A stretch of 64,000 nt of DNA, taken from the NCBI GenBank assembly GCA_965228785.1, contig CBDDIF010000002.1, positions 1,612,001 to 1,676,000 on the forward strand, given 5' to 3'. Below are positions 59,901-64,000 of the stretch, piece by piece (position 1 is the first letter of the stretch; each line of letters begins with the position of its first letter). This DNA is from Hoeflea_A sp965228785. Lineage in GTDB: Bacteria; Pseudomonadota; Alphaproteobacteria; Rhizobiales; Rhizobiaceae. The position numbers and the translations under genes are program-made. The notes under the pieces were generated by a model, which was not told where the DNA came from, did no database searches, and saw nothing but the letters and a program-made list of their open reading frames with translations.

Positions 59901-61501
59901 ACTACGACACCGTTACCGGATCGATCTTCCTCAGGGGTGAGACGAACAGTGTGACCAACTTCCTCGGCGGTCGCCTGAACATGGGTTCCGACATCAACGT
60001 CGGCGACGGCAACCTCGTGACCAATTTCGGAACCGTCTCGCCGGGCGATGTGGACCAGATCTTCGTGACGACCATCACCGGCAACTATGTGCAGAACGGC
60101 ACCGGCAACTACGAGGTCGATGTCGACTTCAAGATTGCCGACGAAAACCCCGGCCCTGGCGTGCCCGGAGAGGCCGATCTGATTCACATTACAGGAACCG
60201 CCGAACTTGACGGTTTCGTCACCGTTAATCCCGTCAACGGCGCATACCTGCAGCCCGACGTGTCGGGCCGCGTGCTGATCCTGACGGCCGACGACGAGTA
60301 TGGCGATCCGACTCTGGTGGCTCACGACACCGCGGTGGTCGATTACGAACTCAGCTACGATACGACGACCACCAACAACGTCTATCTTGGATGGACGGTC
60401 AATTTCGCGCCGGATGGTCTCAACCGCAACGAGACGAATGCGGCTGACTACATCACGGATGTGGTCGGCGCTGGTGCACCGGATGCCCTCACCCCGATCA
60501 TCAACGCGCTGCTTGAAGCCCCCGATATCCCGACACTGCGCAACTACTACGACCAGCTGACGCCGGAAGCCTATATCGACAACGAACTGGCCACCGTGCT
60601 CGGCAACATGCGCTTCGGCCGTTCGTTGATGAACTGTCACACAGTGGACGAGGCCGGCCGCTGTGGATGGATCCGTTTCGGCGGGTACAGGACCGAGCGC
60701 GACGAGACCTTCGAGTATTTCGGTTTCACCGAAAACGTGCTCGATGGCGAAGCCGGCGTCGGTGGCATGATCAACGACAACACCGGGCTCTACTTCGGGC
60801 TGAACTATGCCCGCAGCGACATCGACACAGAGGACCTGGCCTCAAGCGATGGTCATCGAATTCAGGGCGGCCTCGGCTTCAGCCATTACGGTGACAGCGG
60901 AACCATTTTCTCGATGGCCGCACTCGGCGGGGCTGCGTGGTACGATGTCGAGCGGTATCTGACACTGACCGGCACGCCGATGACAGCGGAAGGCGACCAG
61001 AAAATCTATTTCGGCGGTGGCCAGGTGAAACTGTCCCACGAAGCCACCAACGGTCCCTTCTCGATTACCCCATCTGTTGAGGCCTGGGGCGGATATTTCT
61101 ACAACAGCGCAATCACCGAAACGGGGGCAGCCGGCGCCAGCCTGAACGTCGACGGAGAAGGCGATTTCTTTGCTGCAGTGCGCCCTGCCCTGAAGATTGC
61201 AACGGAAAACAAAACGGCCGGTGGCGGCACCATCAGTGCCTTTGTCCAAGGCGGGATCACGTACATCGCCTATGGCAATCAGAACTTCGGCACCGGTTTC
61301 ACGGCAACCATGCAGGGCGATGCCAATGCGGTCCCGGGCTTTCTGGTCACCAGCACCCTGGCCGACTGGTATTTCGACAGCACGGTCGGCCTGAACTGGA
61401 CCTCACCGGGCGGGACCCAGTTCCGGTTAAGCGGCGGTGCGCAATTTGCCGATGACTACACGATTTACGGTGGCGACGCCGAACTGGTCGTGCCGTTCTG
61501 A
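53915..61501 (+). CDS. Giant autotransporter with glycine-rich repeats
   Basis: 2,528-residue type V secreted protein. Residues 1-40 contain an export signal ending in TALA-like sequence, followed by CTINSTTMDC (C41, C50), a start often seen in rhizobial autotransporters. Residues about 90-1920 are a glycine-rich passenger with about 28 units averaging 62 residues, each holding GI(L/F)AQS(I/V)GGGGG. A less repetitive stretch follows (about 1920-2235). The last 290 residues form the outer-membrane beta-barrel (from RCGWIRFGGYRTER to the terminal aromatic VVPF). It should be displayed on the cell surface or released, probably for adhesion or aggregation. The ATG at 53915 lacks a clear ribosome-binding site and overlaps a short leader ORF. 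Confidence 0.88.
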   Translation: MSDLKARNNRFVAPRIVSAIALAVPAAPSLLLTTSTALATCTINSTTMDCFGDESSGIVVRRDDHKPPIQTLNVDNLTRTIGGTGVELEGNGKKGDNGDGDIGRGHHGQPGQGGLDLTINYRDDRFGVETTSAGHEGIFVSSKAGNGGEGGEGRRDLIDPFFTRGGHGGEGGRGGNVAINSVATISTGGTFSHGILAVSDGGDGGRGGHAQASADSRGGDGGAGGRAGTVTIVSTGESIKTTGRQAQGIYAQSLGGAGGDGGSSSGGIWGGGGGGAGGGIADEVTVTNSSAIETTGRGAGGILAQSIGGFAGSGGGAGGLFSFGASEQSGGDADRVTVTNHATITTQGHAAAAILAQSTGGGGGSANDDGGIISLGGKGSAGGDAGHVWVTNTETLYTQGNNSAGIQAQSVGGGGGDAGLSIGLVSIGGSGGSGGKGGEVTVENSGGVSTIGRHSDAIIAQSIGGGGGHGGSSGGVIASVGGSGGSGGDGSTVVVDNSGDLSTKGSHSNGIMAQSVGGGGGKGGSSVDVGAFVSIGIGGSGGDGGDGGKVEVNKDVGASSASTSVTTAGNHASGVVGQSVGGGGGKGGWTVSVSGGLYGDVSLGIGGSGADGGDGNDVTVHNKGTVGTSGKFSDGVVAQSTGGGGGLGGFDVTAALSTGAGLSVGVGGGGGGGGDSGAVELSSWTSVSTSGNHSNGLVAQSVGGGGGHGGFSADLSASADASIGIGVGGSGGSGGDAGESSLTSEGHISTEGNHANAVLAQSVGGGGGNGGFSATLAVSESFNVSVSVGGRGGSGGDASAVTATSKGSLTTKGSHASGVVAQSIGGGGGNGGFSLSLSGSGEGGDIPVSVGGGAGSGGKAKSVTVSNDGNISTEGDHSYGILAQSLAGGGGNGGFSISGSLAIGDGAEIPVSVGGGGGDGHSASAVKVDSIGNIKTGTADKGRHSAGILAQSIGGGGGNAGFSVSAGVVTGEDGGNIGVSVGGKGGTGSKGGTVDVTSKGDISTILGGSPGIQAQSVGGGGGNGGFSANFDGSQYGNIGVSVGGAGGSGNDGSKVTVDNTGKIVTTGKQSYGISAQSIGGGGGHGGFSLSGSFSKATNVTVAVGGSGGGGGDGGKVEVKQSGSISTEGNSSHAVLAQSVGNSGGAGGFAGDANIAIEEGGNIGVAVGGGGGDGGSAESVTVETEGGDILTKGRGAIGILAQSTGGSGGSGGFGLTANLGTGKKTVNIAVTVGGGGGDGGTSGDVSVTNASSVKTEHSNAHAVHAQSTGGSGGNGGMAISANLALNPKSPSQNLGVSVGGGGGTGNVSGKVVIDNDGGIHTKGFKSKGLFAQSIGGGGGDGGLAFSGNLAGGQDSKEINVSVGGKGGTGNNADTVTVINDGTILTEGHFSEGILAHSVGGGGGSGGTAAVAALSRQGQGTSIDIGVAIGGSGGAAGDGKAVDVTNNGTIMTTGVSSTAIDAQSIGGGGGKGGSSFAGIAGLTQGGDEPKPRTVNVNVSVGGQGGSGGDASTVMVTNTGRLYTGDGSSKGISAQSVGGGGGTGGAADAFSLLVGRCAVCGQKAPDNGAKKISLSVSIGGAGGGAGNGDDVTVDNIGEIVTEGAGSDGIFAQSIGGGGGDGGTGALGLKPLLGLTGVIIADGNIILDPAKAAKVWTNIQVAIGGSGGAGGNSGKVKVDNSGLITTLGDQSTAIYAQSVGGGGGRGGASSGSAFAIASIGAKGASGGDAETVTVKNEGDIFTLGRASMGIFAQSVGGGGGHGGDVSQNLFWPGIDVGIGIDLSLGGGSGGNGGNVKVDNSGKIVTEGAGAHGIFAQSVGGGGGVAGSAGLSPGSALFFIGSTGDDGDAGRVDVTTEGDIYTFGDGAAGIFAQSGSGRKKSGNHDYANGATGTGKEVTVTVDAMVDTAGINSKGVIAQSIGVNKNSDITVTVEAGGAVIGGVDTDGKGNASDAVGIQLYDGKDNQITNMGLVTTQLGYMGTAIASRTTRANETTVNDTVDNYDTVTGSIFLRGETNSVTNFLGGRLNMGSDINVGDGNLVTNFGTVSPGDVDQIFVTTITGNYVQNGTGNYEVDVDFKIADENPGPGVPGEADLIHITGTAELDGFVTVNPVNGAYLQPDVSGRVLILTADDEYGDPTLVAHDTAVVDYELSYDTTTTNNVYLGWTVNFAPDGLNRNETNAADYITDVVGAGAPDALTPIINALLEAPDIPTLRNYYDQLTPEAYIDNELATVLGNMRFGRSLMNCHTVDEAGRCGWIRFGGYRTERDETFEYFGFTENVLDGEAGVGGMINDNTGLYFGLNYARSDIDTEDLASSDGHRIQGGLGFSHYGDSGTIFSMAALGGAAWYDVERYLTLTGTPMTAEGDQKIYFGGGQVKLSHEATNGPFSITPSVEAWGGYFYNSAITETGAAGASLNVDGEGDFFAAVRPALKIATENKTAGGGTISAFVQGGITYIAYGNQNFGTGFTATMQGDANAVPGFLVTSTLADWYFDSTVGLNWTSPGGTQFRLSGGAQFADDYTIYGGDAELVVPF
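54640..59680 (+). repeat. About 28 in-frame repeats in the autotransporter passenger
   Basis: Degenerate units of about 180-190 bp, each encoding a GG-rich loop plus AQSxGGGGGxGG and a beta-strand V(T/D)V(D/T)N. They lie between residues about 244 and 1910. Units differ by substitution rather than being exact copies, and some lack one or two Gly. The high G+C repeat causes long open frames on the opposite strand, which are not genes. Recombination between units could change passenger length. Confidence 0.8.
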
Positions 61502-61511
61502 TATCATTCGG

Positions 61512-62162
61512 TCAGTAGAGATTTTTCCTGTAGGCTTCCTCCAGATCGGCGTCGATCTTTTCCATCTCCGCCTTGTCTTCCGGGGCGCCGGTCGTCTGAT
61601 CGAGTATGATCCTGGCCAGGGACGGCATTTCGTTGCGATCCTGGAAGTGATCCGGGTCCCACAGCTTTGATCGCCGAAAAGCCTTTGCGCAGTGCAAGTA
61701 GACTTCGTCAATTTCAACGATGATCGCCACTTTCGGTAGGCGATCTCGGACGGCCATGGGCTCGAGCACCGACGGATCCGTGGTCACCTTTGCCCGACCA
61801 TTGATCCGCAGCGTGTCATCAAAACCCGGCACCAGAAAAAGCAATCCGACAAACGGATTGGCGACAATATTGCTGAGCGTATCGAGGCGGTTGTTCCCCG
61901 GCCGGTCGGGGATCGCCAGGGTGCGGTCATCGAGTACCCGTACGAATCCGACCGGGTCGCCGCGCGGGCTGACATCCGCGTGGCCAACTTTGCTTTGGGT
62001 ACCGATGCATACAAACGGTGATCGGGCAATGAACTCCCTGGCATGCGGGTCCAGGCAGTCGAGGCACTTCTGCACCGCCAAGGGGTGCCGTTCGTGGAAA
62101 AGCTCTCTGAGCGCGGTTTCGTCTGAAATCACGAAATTGTCGTCAATCTTGAAATCTGTCAT
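61512..62162 (-). CDS. PPOX-fold FMN-dependent protein (MSMEG_1061-like)
   Basis: 216-residue pyridoxamine 5'-phosphate oxidase-like protein. Characteristic segments are FVCIGTQSKVGHADVSPRGD, LAIPDRPGNNRLDTLSNIVA and GFDDTLRINGRAKVTTDPSV, the split-barrel FMN-binding pattern of the subgroup often called MSMEG_1061-type. Members bind FMN, and some reduce or oxidise small organics. The start at 62162 is an ATG; a TTG one codon earlier is equally in frame but less likely. It converges on the autotransporter with a 10-bp gap and is 24 bp downstream of the molybdenum hydroxylase gene on the same strand, so those two may be linked. Confidence 0.85.
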   Translation of the reverse strand: MTDFKIDDNFVISDETALRELFHERHPLAVQKCLDCLDPHAREFIARSPFVCIGTQSKVGHADVSPRGDPVGFVRVLDDRTLAIPDRPGNNRLDTLSNIVANPFVGLLFLVPGFDDTLRINGRAKVTTDPSVLEPMAVRDRLPKVAIIVEIDEVYLHCAKAFRRSKLWDPDHFQDRNEMPSLARIILDQTTGAPEDKAEMEKIDADLEEAYRKNLY

Positions 62163-62186
62163 CAACCGGCCTCCGGATTGAATTCA

Positions 62187-64000
62187 CTATGTGCCAGCTT
62201 CGGCGATCGCCTTCCACACCTTTTCTGCAGTTGCGGGCATGTCGACATGTTCAACACCGGTATCGGCAAGTGCATTGCAGATGGCGTTTATCGTTGCTGC
62301 CGGTCCGGCGATCGCGGCAGCCTCGCCGCAACCCTTCGAACCCAGCGGGTTGGTGGTGCAAAGCGTTTCCACGGCATGAAATTCGATGCTTGGAATGTCG
62401 CCGGCCCGGGGCATCGTGTAATCGTGAAACGATCCCGTAAGAAGGTGGCCGGATTTTGGGTCATAGCGGCACTCTTCCATCGATGCCTGGCCGATTGCTT
62501 GAGCAGCTCCGCCATGGATCTGGCCTTCGACGATCATCGGGTTGACCACGCGGCCAAAATCGTCGACGGCCAGATACCGGTCGACACGAGCGGTGCCAGT
62601 TTGCGGGTCGACCTCGACTTCGACGAGGTGGCAGCCGTAGGGAAACGTGAACGCCTCAGGATCGTAATAGGTGACGTCTTCGAGGCCGGGCTCCAGATCC
62701 GGAGGGTAATTGGCCGGGGCATAGGCGCGGCCGGCGACTTCGGCGAACGTCAGCGTCTTGTTGCTCGGTCGAAGCCGGAACAGCCCCTCTTCCAGATCGA
62801 TGTCCTCGTCCCGTCCCTCCAGGATATGGGCTGCGATCCGTTTCATCTTTTTCACGATCTTTCGAGTCGACGAGACCAACGCACTGCCGCCGACGGACAG
62901 CGACCGTGAGCCGTAGGTACCGATGCCATAGGGCACTCGCGCGGTGTCACCATGGACGATTTCGATGTCGGCCGGGTCCAGGCCGGTTTCTTCCGCAACC
63001 AACTGCGCAAAGGCGGTTTCGTGACCCTGTCCATGGGAATGGCTCCCGGTCAGCACGGTGATGCCGCCGGTGGGGCTGACCCGCACGGTCGCCACCTCGT
63101 ATTGCCCGCCACCGCAGCCCTGCTCGATCAGCATCTCCGAGGGTCCCATTCCGCAGGCTTCCATGTAGAAGGCGATGCCGAGCCCGCGTTTCCTGCCGGT
63201 TGCTTGCGATCTCATTCTGCGGTCTGCAAAGCCGGGCAAGTCGGCGGCCTGCCGGCACGCTTCGAGAACGGCTGGAAGATCACCGGAGTCATAGGTCCAC
63301 AGGAAAGGTGTCTTGTAGGGAATCATGTCGGCAGTGATCAGGTTTCGCCGACGAAGCTCGAACGCATCCATGCCGAGCCGGTGCGCGGCCACATCGATGA
63401 TGCGTTCCAGAACATAGGTGCATTCCGGTCGCCCGGCACCTCGATAGGCATCGACGGCTGTCGTGTTGGTGAAGGCGCCGCGAACATGGATGTGGACATC
63501 GCGCAGGGCATAAGGCCCCGGAAACGGGTTGCCGCAAAAGAATGTCGGGATGGCCGGCGCGAACGTGGAGAGATAAGCCCCCATGTTGGCGATCGTGTCG
63601 ACCTTGAGCGCCACGAACCTGCCATCCGCATCGAGGCCGAGCGCTACCTTTGTGACGTGATCGCGTGCATAGGTGTCGGCCTGAAACGCCTCACTCCGAC
63701 TGGCTGTCCAAAACACCGGCCGATTGATCCGCCGAGCAGCCACGAGAACGAGCACCTCCTCGTTGTAGTGGTAAATCTTCATTCCGAAGCCGCCACCCAC
63801 ATCGGGCGACACAACCCGGATCTTCTCCTCCGGGACCTTGAGCGTGCTTGCCGAGAGCATGACCCGAATGGGATGCGGGTTCTGGTTGGAGGTATAGAGC
63901 GTGTATTCACCGCGACCCGGTTCGAAGAGGCCCAGCGTCCCGCGTGTTTCAATCGGCGCGGCGTTGATCCGGTTCTGAACGAGATCGAGCTCGATCACAT
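62187..64000 (-). CDS. Molybdenum hydroxylase large subunit, form II (CoxL-like), 5' end missing
   Basis: Partial gene: the last 600 residues of about 770-800; the N-terminus lies beyond the right edge. It belongs to the xanthine-oxidase family (RGTLGLFEPGRGEYTLYTSN, VSPDVGGGFGMKIY, and the late GCGEAAAIAGPA that holds the catalytic Glu). The active-site loop reads AYRGAGR, the form II signature, not the AYxCSxR loop of true CO dehydrogenase, so CO oxidation should not be assumed. Likely substrates are aldehydes or N-heterocycles. Its small FeS and FAD subunits would be expected just outside the window. The PPOX-fold gene follows 24 bp downstream. Confidence 0.88.
   Translation of the reverse strand, partial: VIELDLVQNRINAAPIETRGTLGLFEPGRGEYTLYTSNQNPHPIRVMLSASTLKVPEEKIRVVSPDVGGGFGMKIYHYNEEVLVLVAARRINRPVFWTASRSEAFQADTYARDHVTKVALGLDADGRFVALKVDTIANMGAYLSTFAPAIPTFFCGNPFPGPYALRDVHIHVRGAFTNTTAVDAYRGAGRPECTYVLERIIDVAAHRLGMDAFELRRRNLITADMIPYKTPFLWTYDSGDLPAVLEACRQAADLPGFADRRMRSQATGRKRGLGIAFYMEACGMGPSEMLIEQGCGGGQYEVATVRVSPTGGITVLTGSHSHGQGHETAFAQLVAEETGLDPADIEIVHGDTARVPYGIGTYGSRSLSVGGSALVSSTRKIVKKMKRIAAHILEGRDEDIDLEEGLFRLRPSNKTLTFAEVAGRAYAPANYPPDLEPGLEDVTYYDPEAFTFPYGCHLVEVEVDPQTGTARVDRYLAVDDFGRVVNPMIVEGQIHGGAAQAIGQASMEECRYDPKSGHLLTGSFHDYTMPRAGDIPSIEFHAVETLCTTNPLGSKGCGEAAAIAGPAATINAICNALADTGVEHVDMPATAEKVWKAIAEAGT

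Noticed and set aside
54274..60640. Long open frames on the minus strand under the autotransporter gene (for example 55418-56746)
   Set aside because: They come from high G+C, repeat-driven lack of stop codons on the opposite strand. Their translations are low-complexity Pro/Ala-rich or repetitive, with no family resemblance and no ribosome-binding sites.
62187..64000. Calling the partial gene a CO dehydrogenase large subunit
   Set aside because: The active-site loop is AYRGAGR (form II), lacking the Cys of CO-oxidising form I enzymes.
1..64000. tRNA, rRNA or riboswitch genes
   Set aside because: No stretch with a convincing cloverleaf, rRNA sequence or known riboswitch core was recognised by eye; a covariance-model search would be decisive.

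Overview
The window looks like chromosomal DNA of an alphaproteobacterium, most probably a rhizobia-like member of the order Hyphomicrobiales. The reasons are high G+C with strong G/C preference at third codon positions, dense same-strand operons with ATGA-type overlaps, many solute-binding-protein ABC importers, and typical families (DUF1194, CGNR regulators, Trans_reg_C/TolB-N/TPR regulators, a DUF1989-GcvT fusion, a giant GGGGG-repeat autotransporter). Genus and species cannot be called from the sequence alone. No rRNA, tRNA, CRISPR array, phage or complete insertion sequence was seen. One MITE-like element was found.

Layout. (1) 1-9504: a nine-gene minus-strand operon (enolase-superfamily dehydratase, acetoacetate-decarboxylase-like protein, D-2-hydroxyacid dehydrogenase, FAH-family hydrolase, ribose/rhamnose-type ABC importer, GntR regulator cut by the window edge) faces an SDR dehydrogenase. 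A FadR-type operator lies in the divergent gap. Together they suggest uptake and non-phosphorylative breakdown of a deoxy-sugar or sugar acid (L-fucose/L-rhamnose type). (2) 9513-15255: a GST-like gene, then xdhA-xdhB-xdhC for xanthine oxidation. (3) 15261-27693: small housekeeping and stress genes with local regulators: MAPEG, quinone-oxidoreductase-like/LysR, hydrolase, LysE exporter/AraC, a wHTH-TolB-TPR regulator, a Bcr/CflA exporter, and a HxlR regulator facing NmrA-DUF1330-PaiB genes. (4) 27795-34917: a glycine-betaine-type ABC importer in one operon with a DUF1989-GcvT fusion protein, facing a LacI regulator across a perfect 14-bp palindrome. (5) 34924-39486: DUF1330/LysR pair, a small membrane protein, and a coupled DUF1611/PLP-racemase pair that may handle a D-amino acid.

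(6) 39556-47192: type II NADH dehydrogenase, a double-domain class III CoA-transferase, an AzlCD exporter facing a CGNR zinc-finger regulator across a 13-bp inverted repeat, and a BTAD-TolB-TPR regulator. (7) 47515-53694: aromatic amino acid decarboxylase, S9 peptidase, DHA2-type MFS exporter and cupin. A 265-bp element with terminal inverted repeats and TA target duplication separates the exporter from the peptidase and supplies the last base of the exporter stop codon. (8) 53915-61501: a 2,528-residue autotransporter with about 28 glycine-rich repeats, preceded by a possible 17-residue Cys-rich leader peptide. (9) 61512-64000: an FMN-binding PPOX-fold protein and the C-terminal 600 residues of a form II molybdenum hydroxylase running off the end.

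The best candidates for new biology are the MITE that trims a transporter by two codons, the DUF1989-GcvT/betaine operon, the DUF1611/PLP-racemase pair, the CoA-transferase fusion whose first half lacks the catalytic Asp motif, and the leader ORF overlapping the autotransporter start.
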